A DNA stretch of 55,374 bases from positions 1-55,374 of the forward strand of contig CAJOEC010000013.1 in the NCBI GenBank assembly GCA_905233425.1, in the 5' to 3' direction. The notes under the pieces were generated by a model. That model saw only the letters and a list, made by a program, of their open reading frames with translations, ran no database searches and was not told where the DNA came from. The position numbers and the translations under genes were made by a program. Numbering within the stretch: the first letter of the stretch is position 1; each line of letters opens with the position of its first letter. Positions 40,955 through 49,067 of this stretch are shown piece by piece. The DNA comes from an uncultured Prevotella sp. (GTDB taxonomy: Bacteria > Bacteroidota > Bacteroidia > Bacteroidales > Bacteroidaceae).

Positions 40955-42454
40955 CTAAAATCTTGTGTAGATGAAAGCGTTATTCGTGGCCCCTACGAGG
41001 AGTGCCACGCTGAGCACCATGATGGTGAGCGACAGTACTGTGCGTGCACCGAACACCAGTACCGCCTGTGGCCTGCCTTGTGGCACAAAGCGCGTGACAA
41101 GTCTTCCGGCGGTAGTGCGCAGTGGCATGGCAAACAGCAGGGCCACGACCCAAAGCCAGAAGTTGTCGGTGATGGCGCTCACGGTGAGGAAGTCGTGGAA
41201 TGTGTCTGTCTGTCCGAAGAAACTGCGGAAGAACGTCAGCATCTGACCGAAGTCATCGAAATAGAATATCCCCCATCCTGCCACCACTAAGAGCAGCGCG
41301 TAGACATGGAGCAACGGCCGTGGGATGTGTATCTTGTGTTGGGATTTGAGTGGCGAGAGCTGGGTGAAACGCAGAAGCGTGTACTTTTCGAGCGTGACGA
41401 TAATGCCGAAGTAGAGGCCCCAGATGATGAAGTTCCACGATGCGCCGTGCCACATTCCCGTGAGAAACCACACCACGAGGATGTTCATCGCCTGATGGCG
41501 GCGGTTTCCGCCCATGGGTATGTAGACATAGTCGCGAAAGAAACTGCCAAGCGAAATGTGCCACCGCCGCCAGAACTCGGTGATGCTCTGGCAGCAGTAG
41601 GGATGGTTGAAGTTTTCGTTGAAATGGAATCCAAGGCAGCGTCCCAGGCCAATGGCCATGTCTGAGTAGCCTGAAAAGTCGAAATATATCTGCAGAGTGA
41701 AGGCCACGATGCCCACCCATGCCCCGGTAGTGGTGAGGCCGTTTAGCTCGTCGACGAGAAACAGCGTCGACAGTTCCGACAGCTGGTTTGCCACGATGAC
41801 CTTCTTGCCCAGTCCGCGCAGAAAGCGGTAGGACCCCTCGGCAAAGTCGGAGGCCGACACGTGGCGGTCGTTAATCTCACGGGCCACGGTGCCGTAGCGC
41901 ACGATGGGACCGGCGATAAGCTGCGGGAACATCGAAATGTAGAGCAGCACGCCCATGAGCCGACGCTGGACTGGCGACTCCCGGCGGTAGACATCGACGA
42001 GATAGGATATGCTTTGGAACGTGTAGAAACTGATGCCTATGGGAAGGGCTATAGAAGGGACTTCGAGACGGAAGCCGATGCCCACGAGCGACGACACGAA
42101 GAAACCGAGATACTTGAACGTGCCAAGGATCAGCAGGTTGCAGGCCACGCCTGCCGCCAATGCCCATCGCCGACGGCTGTCATTACTACGGTCGATGGCC
42201 AGTCCGGCAATGTAATTGAGCAATACGCTGAAGAGCATGAGCAGCACGTAGACCGGCTCGCCCCAAGCATAGAAGATGAGCGAAAAGATGATTAGTACAA
42301 TGTTCTTTGCCGTCTGTCGCTTCATCGTCGTTTCCCCCTCACTCCGCAGGTGGGAGCCAATGGGCAGGGTCTTGTCGATGAAAGCCCCGAGCAAGTAGCA
42401 AAGGGCAAAGGCGGGAAGGAATGCGAAGAGGAAGAATAAATCGGAGAATACCAT
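40955..42454 (-). CDS. MBOAT O-acyltransferase (AlgI-like)
   Basis: A 499-residue polytopic membrane protein of the MBOAT family, AlgI/DltB type. It passes acetyl groups across the inner membrane to periplasmic acceptor proteins. The N-terminus MVFSDLFFLFAFLPAFALCYLL is standard. Later motifs are LPIGISFYTFQSISYLVDVYR, FDFSGYSDMAIGLGR, FWRRWHISLGSFFRDYVYIPMGG (key residues RRWHISL) and TGMWHGASWNFIIWGLYFG with the catalytic His. It is followed immediately by two DHHW proteins. The leader at 42455-42495 contains short TTTACGATTT repeats. Confidence 0.92.
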   Translation of the reverse strand: MVFSDLFFLFAFLPAFALCYLLGAFIDKTLPIGSHLRSEGETTMKRQTAKNIVLIIFSLIFYAWGEPVYVLLMLFSVLLNYIAGLAIDRSNDSRRRWALAAGVACNLLILGTFKYLGFFVSSLVGIGFRLEVPSIALPIGISFYTFQSISYLVDVYRRESPVQRRLMGVLLYISMFPQLIAGPIVRYGTVAREINDRHVSASDFAEGSYRFLRGLGKKVIVANQLSELSTLFLVDELNGLTTTGAWVGIVAFTLQIYFDFSGYSDMAIGLGRCLGFHFNENFNHPYCCQSITEFWRRWHISLGSFFRDYVYIPMGGNRRHQAMNILVVWFLTGMWHGASWNFIIWGLYFGIIVTLEKYTLLRFTQLSPLKSQHKIHIPRPLLHVYALLLVVAGWGIFYFDDFGQMLTFFRSFFGQTDTFHDFLTVSAITDNFWLWVVALLFAMPLRTTAGRLVTRFVPQGRPQAVLVFGARTVLSLTIMVLSVALLVGATNNAFIYTRF

Positions 42455-42495
42455 CTGTCTGATTTACGATTTACTGATTTTCGGTTTACGATTTG

Positions 42496-43317
42496 TCATT
42501 TCTGGCTGTTTGTTCTCATGATGATACCGGCAATGAGCCGCGCTATGCACTGTGCGCCAGCCTCGTTGGTGTGTGTACCGTCGTAGGTGAAACGTTTCTC
42601 CTGTCGCTCGATGGCGCTGACAACACAGCCGTTGCGGTCTAAGCGCAGCACGGCTGTTCCCATCTCTTTACCTGCGGCCTCAATGATGTCGCTGGCGACG
42701 GTTATAAGGCTGTCGGCCACTGCCACGGATTGCATGGGGGTGACGAGCACCACTTCCGCATCTGGAAACTCCTGTTTCAGCATCCTGCAACCATAGCGCA
42801 CGGCCCCGGCCAGGGTCAGGACCTCATTGGGATTGGTCACGGTAGAGTCGGCCCTCACAGTTGTTCCGTGTGCCGCGCTAAATGTGCAGCCCTCCTCGAA
42901 TGCCTGTGGCCGCTTGTCGTGGAACCACGCATCGTTGGTGCCTGCCATTATAATAATAATGTGGGGAGTGGGCTGTGTACCGGCATTGACGGCCTCGGTA
43001 AGCCGGCATATCTGGTTGTACACCACATTGTCGTCGCCCAGCACGGCGATATTCTCCGTGGTGTTGCGCTTTGTCTGCGGGGTGTTCGTCCATGTCGCCC
43101 CACTACGGGCATAGCTGTGGCACGACAGCGGTTTCACTTCACGTGCGAACCAAGTGTTCCACCCCCGAGGTCCGGTGCAGTCATCGCCGCCAAGCCAGGT
43201 GTTAGAGTCGCCAAGCATGACCACGTTCAAGTCTTTTAACTTTGAAACCTGGGAGTTGAGTGGCAAAAAAGATGTGAGTAGCCAGACGATGGCTACCCAG
43301 AGTCTAAAGGAGGACAT
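42496..43317 (-). CDS. SGNH/GDSL-type hydrolase
   Basis: A secreted 273-residue SGNH hydrolase. The signal peptide is MSSFRLWVAIVWLLTSFLPLNS. Block I is VVMLGDSNTWLGG with the nucleophile Ser (in GDSN rather than GDSL). The block II Gly lies in SGATWTNT, block III is IIIMAGTNDAWF, and block V is FTYDGTHTNEAG with the catalytic Asp-His. It could remove acetyl or other acyl groups from glycans. It stands between the HicB-like gene (7 bp) and the AlgI-like gene (41 bp) on the same strand, which suggests it edits the same O-acetylated polymer; that link is inference. Confidence 0.82.
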   Translation of the reverse strand: MSSFRLWVAIVWLLTSFLPLNSQVSKLKDLNVVMLGDSNTWLGGDDCTGPRGWNTWFAREVKPLSCHSYARSGATWTNTPQTKRNTTENIAVLGDDNVVYNQICRLTEAVNAGTQPTPHIIIIMAGTNDAWFHDKRPQAFEEGCTFSAAHGTTVRADSTVTNPNEVLTLAGAVRYGCRMLKQEFPDAEVVLVTPMQSVAVADSLITVASDIIEAAGKEMGTAVLRLDRNGCVVSAIERQEKRFTYDGTHTNEAGAQCIARLIAGIIMRTNSQK

Positions 43318-43324
43318 TGCGGAA

Positions 43325-43723
43325 TCAGAGTGTTATGCTAAGAAGTTCGTGTGCGAATTTGTGTATGCCATTGATTATTCTGTCGGTTTGCTTTTTTCGG
43401 GGCACCGAGCGGTGGTTGAGGTAGTTGGAGAGCTGCTTCCGTTTGATGCCCGTCATCTTCTCCATGCCGGCCAGCGACATAATGCTGCCGTAGTATTCCA
43501 AGAAGCTGGGCACGTCGAATTTCCATTCAATCTCAAACTCACCCTTGATCTGTTTAGGCCATCGCTCTTCGGGCAGGTTGCGCTTGATTCCCTCAATGGC
43601 TTTGTAAGTATCTGCCTTAACAGAACCTATATCGGGTCCTGCCGAATATATACCATCACAATTGACCGACATAGCACCATAATAGTCGCTTGTCTTTTCA
43701 ATTATCATTACTATTTTTTGCAT
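43325..43723 (-). CDS. HicB-like regulator without HicA
   Basis: A 132-residue protein with a HicB-type N-terminal fold (QKIVMIIEKTSDYYGAMSVNCDGIYSAG, then DTYKAIEGIKRNLP). The C-terminal helix-turn-helix is SIMSLAGMEKMTGIKRKQLSNYLNHRSVPRKKQTDRI (key segment GIKRKQLSNYL). Proteins of this shape are frequent in Bacteroidales as orphan DNA-binding regulators. No hicA toxin gene (about 60-80 residues, with a conserved His) is visible on either side. It may regulate the O-acetylation genes immediately downstream. It lies 23 bp after the putative porin gene. Confidence 0.72.
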   Translation of the reverse strand: MQKIVMIIEKTSDYYGAMSVNCDGIYSAGPDIGSVKADTYKAIEGIKRNLPEERWPKQIKGEFEIEWKFDVPSFLEYYGSIMSLAGMEKMTGIKRKQLSNYLNHRSVPRKKQTDRIINGIHKFAHELLSITL

Positions 43724-43746
43724 ATTGCTTTTTATTTGTTGTTATC

Positions 43747-46197
43747 CTAATTGAAGAAATTCCACGATACACCGAAATGGAGCACTGAGTTGTTCATGGG
43801 ATAGTGGGGAGTGAGGAACGACCTCCTGTCGAAAGATTCGCCGGTGACATTGGCCATCATCAAGAAGAAACGGGCGTGCTTCAGGTGAAGGTTCGCATAG
43901 ACATCGACAAAGGGGAAATTGCCTAACTCCACGCGGGCTTCGTCGTTCTGCTGAATGGCATAGTTGCCCATCATGGGGCAGTAGTCGGGAGCATAGTATT
44001 TGCTGAACCATGTGCCACAGCCTCCCAACTCCACTAACAGTACATGAGCCACCATGAATTTCAGGTAGAGGTTTGTGAAGACGTTGAGCTTTGGCAGAGG
44101 CAGAACCTCCTGACTACTCGACGACTGGTAGGTGATGATGTTGTCCCAGTTCAGCGGCCCCAGACTCAGTTTCTGGTCCAGTTGCGCCGTCAGCACGTTC
44201 AGGTTGCTGCCATACTGGCTGATTGCAGCGGTCATGTCAGACTTTACCGGAGTACTGTTTGTGTAAGAGCTGCTACTGCCACCGGGATTATATTTGTTGC
44301 TCATGGTCAGGTAGGTGTAGTTCTGTATTTCCTCCACGGCTACCCGCAGCGTTGTCTTAGTCTTCTCGTAGGTGAAGGCTCCCTCAATGCGTGTTCGAGT
44401 CTCCTTGCTCAGGTCGTTGTCCCACCAAAAGTGCTTCGAGTGGTAGTGCCGCTCAATGAACGATGGGTTCAGACGGTAGAAATGTGCGCGGGCGGCCAGT
44501 CTCACTGTGTCGCCGAAGAGTGGGAAATTCAGGTCGGTGCTTCCTTGCAGTTTCACCTGCCCGGCATCCTCGCCCACAAGCCATGTCTCAGCCATGACAT
44601 TGTAGTGCAGCGTGTGGCCCTGGGTGCGCTGTAGCTGTCCGCCGATGCTGACATTATGCTCGTTCCACCGTCCTAAGTATGCCACCCCATCAGTGTCGAT
44701 TTCTGGCATGTCATAGCGGCGCAGCTGGTGGGTGATGAATACTTTCAGCCCTGCCGGCACATACTTGTTGAAGCCTTCGAGTAGTGCCAGTGCCCCCGTG
44801 TTGCGTATGTCGAGCATATTGGTCTGGTCGTAGAGGGAGTCTTTGGCATAGCCTGAGTTGTATCTGTCGAAGAAGGTGTTGGCATAGAAATTGGTTGGCG
44901 TGCGGTATGCTTGGTAGATGTGCTTGTCCTTCGACAATTCGAAAGTGTGTATGAAGCTGGTGACGGGCACGAACTCCCGCTTGAATGTCGCGTCTATGGA
45001 GTCGGCCTTAGCCTGGGCGGCCAGAAGCGAGTCGGCAACAGCCTTGCTGTCGACCTTTATGCGTGTGGTGTCTGTGGCCGCTTTTCCCGACGTGTCTCCA
45101 TCGGGCACAGGGGCGTCGCCCATAACCACGGCATCGTCGGGACGGCCGGCAAAGGTAGGCTCTTCGCTTGGCTCTTCTTCATCATTGTCGCCTTTCTTTT
45201 TCTTCCTTGCCTTCCTGCTATTCTCCTTCTCCTTCTTCGATGCCTCTGCAAACTTACGGGCGGCTATCTCCTCGTCGGTCATCTTCACCTTGCGGTAGAA
45301 ACCAACGGCATAGCGGTGGGTGAGGAAGACGTGCTGCTGGTCGTTACGGTTCCAGTTCTGGTCGAGTACTACGGGAATCTCATTCTCGGCGTAGGTCTGG
45401 CTCTGTGCCTCGGGGTGCAAAATATACTCATCGTCGGTGATTCCGCCATTCTCGGCATTCTTCTGGTGGTAGTTCGAGTAGAGCACGTGCATCTGGTACT
45501 GGTCGCCAAGATACGACCCATAGACGGTGGCGTTGAAATGGCTGGTGCTTTGGTTCTGGTAATAACCACGAGCGTAGAGGTAATTCAAGTCAATGCCGAA
45601 GCCCAGCCGCTTGTTCACGTTGGCGGCAAAACGTGCGTCGAAGAGATCTTCGCCGTTGGTCTTGTCGCCGCATGTGCCGTAGCTAAGGTTCGTGATGGGG
45701 GAGAGTGTGTTCGTGAAATGCCATTGGTGGGGCATGCGAAGTGCCTGGTCCAAGGGATCGCTGAAATAGAACTCGCGCTCCACGGGGCGGTCAACAAATA
45801 TGCGGTTCAGGCGTGGGGTGTAGTTCGAACCGGTGGTGTTGAACTGCATGAAGCGGCCGGTGGCGAAGGTGGACTGCGGGTAGAGGTGTGGCATGGTGTC
45901 CACCTCGGCGGGGTGTATGTCGCCGAACTTTCGGTCGACTGTCCACACATAGATACCCTTTGGAACCTCCTTGTTGCTCGATGTGGTGTCGTTGTTGTGG
46001 GGATTGAAGTTGCGGCCCTGCTCGTTGCGCTGCGTGATGTTGCCGTCCATGTCCATCTGGTTGTAGGTCTGCGCAGACAACGAGAGTATCGGGAATTGAA
46101 GTAAAAGGAACAGATACTTCAAGTTCCGCAGAAATGGAACACCTCCAAGCAAGTGTACCCTTCCTAATAAGCCGCATTCTACATGTATCCCAGCCAT
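43747..46197 (-). CDS. Putative outer-membrane porin
   Basis: An 816-residue predicted beta-barrel of the Bacteroidetes 'putative porin' family. The signal peptide region is LKYLFLLLQFPILSLSAQT, but the only upstream ATG (46197) overlaps the rseP end by 19 bp and puts about 20 residues before the hydrophobic stretch. A later TTG start is possible. After it the sequence has alternating aromatic strands (GIDLNYLYARGYYQNQSTSHFN, YGSYLGDQYQMHVLYSNYHQ) and ends in a Phe-rich strand (HFGVSWNFFN), typical of barrels. A highly charged loop (KKEKENSRKARKKKKGDNDEEEP, read as KKEK...DNDEEEP) lies around 330-350. Function is presumed passive uptake; no substrate is known. Confidence 0.75.
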   Translation of the reverse strand: MAGIHVECGLLGRVHLLGGVPFLRNLKYLFLLLQFPILSLSAQTYNQMDMDGNITQRNEQGRNFNPHNNDTTSSNKEVPKGIYVWTVDRKFGDIHPAEVDTMPHLYPQSTFATGRFMQFNTTGSNYTPRLNRIFVDRPVEREFYFSDPLDQALRMPHQWHFTNTLSPITNLSYGTCGDKTNGEDLFDARFAANVNKRLGFGIDLNYLYARGYYQNQSTSHFNATVYGSYLGDQYQMHVLYSNYHQKNAENGGITDDEYILHPEAQSQTYAENEIPVVLDQNWNRNDQQHVFLTHRYAVGFYRKVKMTDEEIAARKFAEASKKEKENSRKARKKKKGDNDEEEPSEEPTFAGRPDDAVVMGDAPVPDGDTSGKAATDTTRIKVDSKAVADSLLAAQAKADSIDATFKREFVPVTSFIHTFELSKDKHIYQAYRTPTNFYANTFFDRYNSGYAKDSLYDQTNMLDIRNTGALALLEGFNKYVPAGLKVFITHQLRRYDMPEIDTDGVAYLGRWNEHNVSIGGQLQRTQGHTLHYNVMAETWLVGEDAGQVKLQGSTDLNFPLFGDTVRLAARAHFYRLNPSFIERHYHSKHFWWDNDLSKETRTRIEGAFTYEKTKTTLRVAVEEIQNYTYLTMSNKYNPGGSSSSYTNSTPVKSDMTAAISQYGSNLNVLTAQLDQKLSLGPLNWDNIITYQSSSSQEVLPLPKLNVFTNLYLKFMVAHVLLVELGGCGTWFSKYYAPDYCPMMGNYAIQQNDEARVELGNFPFVDVYANLHLKHARFFLMMANVTGESFDRRSFLTPHYPMNNSVLHFGVSWNFFN

Positions 46198-47630
46198 CGC
46201 AGAATGTCGTTGAGGTTGGCGACGACCATGAGTAGGATGACAATGCCGAAGCCTATGTACTCGGCGCGTACCATGAACTGGTCGGAGGGCTTGCGGCCGG
46301 TAATCATCTCGTAGAGCAGGAACAGCACATGCCCGCCGTCGAGTGCTGGTATGGGCAGGATGTTCATGAAGGCGAGGATGATGGAGAGTAGTGCTGTCAT
46401 CATCCAGAAACGGTGCCAGTCCCAGGTGTCGGGGAAGAGTCCGCCGATGGTTCCGAAGCCACCGAGCGACTTTGCACCGTCGGAGGTGAAGACATATTGC
46501 AGGTCATCGACGTATGAAGTGAGGACGTGCCATCCGTAGCCAACGCCAGCGGGCAGACTCTCTAAGAAACCGTATTCCACAGTCGTCGGAGTGTACGGGT
46601 TCTTGGTAGTGAAGCCGAGCTTGAGTTCGGCGGTGAGGGTGGCGGCAATAGTGTCGGCGGCACCGTCGCGCAGCAGGGTTATGGTGACGTGGCGTTTGGC
46701 GAGGCTGTCGGCGGGCATCTCGTTGATGCTCTCGCCTATGGCGGCCAGCTGGTCGGTGAACTGTCCGAAGGAGTTCACTTCGTGGCCGTTGATGCTTGTC
46801 AGCAGGTCACCCTTGTGCAGTCCAGCCTTCTCTGCCGGTGTTCCTGGCAGGACGCTGTCGACGAGGGCCGGGGTGAGTGGACGGGCAAATGGCGGGTCGC
46901 TCTTGAGCATGTCGAGCAGACTGAGTTCTTCGTTTATGGCAATAGCCTTATTGTCGCCGTTGCGCTTGACGGTCACCTCTTTTGCGTCGGCAAGCATACG
47001 GAAGAGGTCGGCATCGAATTTCTTGAATTCGCCTTTGTCGGTAGAGAGCAATATGTCGCCGTCCTCGAAGCCCAACTGCTTTGCCTGTTGGTTGAACTCC
47101 AGTCCGTGAGTCATCTGTTGCACAGGTACATACGTCTCGCCCCAGGTGTAGAGCACCATAGAGTAGATGAACAGTGCGAGGAGAAAATTGACGAGCACGC
47201 CGCCAATCATTATGAGCAGCCGCTGCCATGTGGGCTTCACGCGGAACTCCCAGGGGTGCGTCTCCTCGGAGAGTTTCTGGTTGGTCTCGTCGATCATGCC
47301 GTCGATGGCACAGTAGCCGCCAAGTGGAAGCCATCCCAGACCGTACTCTGTGCCTACGTACTCCTTTTTCTTCACGGTCTTCGTCTTGCCGTCGTCGTCG
47401 GTCTCGGTGACCTCAGTCGTGGGCACTACTTCAGGCTGTAGCTTGAACAGCCGGCGCACCCATGTGTCGTAGGTGCTGGCGATATGGAACTTGGGGTTAA
47501 AGAAAAGGTAAAACCTCGACACTCTCACTCCGAAGAGTTTGGCGAAGCAGAAATGGCCTAACTCATGCAGCAGCACGAGAAGGCTGATGGACATGAAGAA
47601 CTGAAGAGCCTTTATAAGAAATACTTCCAT
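46179..47630 (-). CDS. rseP: RIP metalloprotease RseP (site-2 protease)
   Basis: An intramembrane zinc protease that releases regulatory factors by cutting within membranes, and also clears signal peptides. It has 483 residues. HELGH (His22, Glu23, His26) lies in the first helix and LDGGHVLFLLYEMITGRKP in the last catalytic helix. Two PDZ domains lie between; one contains LPGTPAEKAGLHKGDLLTSINGHEV. A charged insert (TEVTETDDDGKTKTVKKKEYVG) before GLGWLPLGGYC is common in this phylum. It lies downstream of dxr, the usual order, and overlaps the porin start by 19 bp. Confidence 0.93.
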   Translation of the reverse strand: MEVFLIKALQFFMSISLLVLLHELGHFCFAKLFGVRVSRFYLFFNPKFHIASTYDTWVRRLFKLQPEVVPTTEVTETDDDGKTKTVKKKEYVGTEYGLGWLPLGGYCAIDGMIDETNQKLSEETHPWEFRVKPTWQRLLIMIGGVLVNFLLALFIYSMVLYTWGETYVPVQQMTHGLEFNQQAKQLGFEDGDILLSTDKGEFKKFDADLFRMLADAKEVTVKRNGDNKAIAINEELSLLDMLKSDPPFARPLTPALVDSVLPGTPAEKAGLHKGDLLTSINGHEVNSFGQFTDQLAAIGESINEMPADSLAKRHVTITLLRDGAADTIAATLTAELKLGFTTKNPYTPTTVEYGFLESLPAGVGYGWHVLTSYVDDLQYVFTSDGAKSLGGFGTIGGLFPDTWDWHRFWMMTALLSIILAFMNILPIPALDGGHVLFLLYEMITGRKPSDQFMVRAEYIGFGIVILLMVVANLNDILRWLGYM

Positions 47631-47639
47631 TGTTTTTTG

Positions 47640-47845
47640 CCCCCTAAGTCAGGGGATTGGAGGTCTGAACTTACGCCCCCTGAGTTAGGGGGTTGGGGGT
47701 CTGAACGCCTTGCAAGTTCTTTCCGTTTTTATAACTGTTAATGATTTAATTGTATATGTCAGGAGTCTGTTCAGACCCCTAAATCCCCTAACTTAGGGGA
47801 CTTAGGCTTGTTCAGACCCCCCAACCCCATAATAATGGGGCTAAA
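47640..47845. repeat. Four-copy inverted repeat ending in GGTCTGAAC
   Basis: Two copies in plus orientation (about 47640-47671 and 47672-47704, each ending GGTCTGAAC) face two in minus orientation (about 47770-47811 and 47811-47845, each starting GTTCAGACC). Each carries an inner CCCCTAA...TTAGGGG hairpin. The last one includes the TAG stop of dxr. The 210-bp gap between dxr and rseP is mostly this repeat; between the pairs lies an AT-rich 65 bp with nothing recognisable. Confidence 0.8.
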
Positions 47846-48998
47846 GCATCGTTGCTGCTATGCGCCGTGCCTCATGGTCGGTCTGAACATAGTCATCGTA
47901 TGACGGCTGCTTGATGAACGTTGTGCGCTGCATGGTCTCGGCGATAACTTCTGCCATCTGGAGGAAGCGGCAGCGGTCCTCGAGGAATGCGCGGTTCACA
48001 ATTTCATTGGCGGCATTGACTATGCAGGGCATGTTGCCGCCTCGGTGCAGGGCGTCGTATGCCAAACGGAGACAGGGGAACTTCTCCATGTCGGGACGGA
48101 AGAAGTCGAGGTGCTGGGCGGTGAAGAGGTCGAGACGCTGACCGCTGAGGGTCAGACGGTGGGGGAACGAGAAGGCATACTGTATTGGCAGTCGCATGTC
48201 GGGAACACCGAGCTGTGCCTTCACCGAGCCGTCCATGAACTGTACGGCGCTGTGTACGATGGACTGCGGGTGCACGTAGACCTCTATCTGACTGGGTTCC
48301 ACGCCGAACAGCCATTTGGCCTCGATTACCTCGAAGCCCTTGTTCATCATCGTTGCCGAGTCGATGGTAATCTTCGCGCCCATGTCCCAAGTGGGGTGTC
48401 TGAGGGCGTCGGCCTTTGTCACGGTGGCAATCTCGTCGAGTGTCTTTGTGCGGAAGGGACCACCGCTGGCGGTGAGCAGAATCTTGTCGATGTCGTTGCC
48501 GTCCTCGCCTACGAGGCTCTGGAAGATGGCTGAGTGTTCACTGTCCACGGGCAGTATGGCGGCATGGTTCTCCATGGCCATACGGCAAATCAGTTCGCCG
48601 GCCACGACGAGCGTCTCCTTGTTTGCCAGGCAGATGGTCTTGTGGGCCTTGATGGCATGAATGGTGGGCGACAGTCCGGCGAAACCCACCATGGCGGTGA
48701 GCACCATGTCGATTGGCTGGGCTTCAACGATGTCGTCGAGAGCCTTGGCTCCGGCATAGACCTTTATGTCGGGGCGGTCGGCCATGAGGGCTTTCAGCCT
48801 GTCGTAGTGTTGCTCGTTGGCAATGACAATGGCTGCGGGATTGTGTTTGTGGGCTTGTTCGGCCAGCAGTTCCACCCGGTTGTTGGCCGTCAGGCAGTAG
48901 ACCTCGTAAAGGTTCTGGTGCTCACTTATGACGTCAAGGGCCTGTGTGCCGATGCTGCCTGTGGAACCAAGTATGGCTATCTGTCTTTTCTCTTTCAT
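47841..48998 (-). CDS. dxr: 1-deoxy-D-xylulose 5-phosphate reductoisomerase
   Basis: The second step of the MEP isoprenoid pathway, NADPH- and metal-dependent, 385 residues. Motifs: IAILGSTGSIGTQALDVI (NADPH), LANKETLVVAGELI, ILPVDSEHSAIFQSL (metal and substrate binding), LLTASGGPFR, HPTWDMGAKITIDSATMMNKGFEVIEA (key segments WDMGAKI and TMMNKG). The C-terminal helical domain starts near CLRLAYDALHRGGNMPC. Its stop codon lies within the border of a GGTCTGAAC repeat. It leads the minus-strand run dxr-rseP-porin. Confidence 0.95.
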   Translation of the reverse strand: MKEKRQIAILGSTGSIGTQALDVISEHQNLYEVYCLTANNRVELLAEQAHKHNPAAIVIANEQHYDRLKALMADRPDIKVYAGAKALDDIVEAQPIDMVLTAMVGFAGLSPTIHAIKAHKTICLANKETLVVAGELICRMAMENHAAILPVDSEHSAIFQSLVGEDGNDIDKILLTASGGPFRTKTLDEIATVTKADALRHPTWDMGAKITIDSATMMNKGFEVIEAKWLFGVEPSQIEVYVHPQSIVHSAVQFMDGSVKAQLGVPDMRLPIQYAFSFPHRLTLSGQRLDLFTAQHLDFFRPDMEKFPCLRLAYDALHRGGNMPCIVNAANEIVNRAFLEDRCRFLQMAEVIAETMQRTTFIKQPSYDDYVQTDHEARRIAATML

Positions 48999-49022
48999 CG
49001 TGTACTATTGCAAAATCGGGCG

Positions 49023-49030
49023 CAAAAGTA
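49023..49030 (-). promoter_or_regulatory. -7 box of the dxr unit
   Basis: Plus CAAAAGTA equals TACTTTTG on the minus strand, 25 bp before the dxr start. No clear -33. Confidence 0.5.
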
Positions 49031-49067
49031 CTAAAAATAATTGAGATAGCCACTTATTTAACAGTTT

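Noticed and set aside
43325..43746. Complete HicAB toxin-antitoxin pair
   Set aside because: No HicA-like short gene is found next to the HicB-like gene.
44911..46104. 397-codon open frame antisense to the porin gene
   Set aside because: It is Val/Gly-rich with no known motifs; the porin frame on the other strand has a signal peptide and barrel features.
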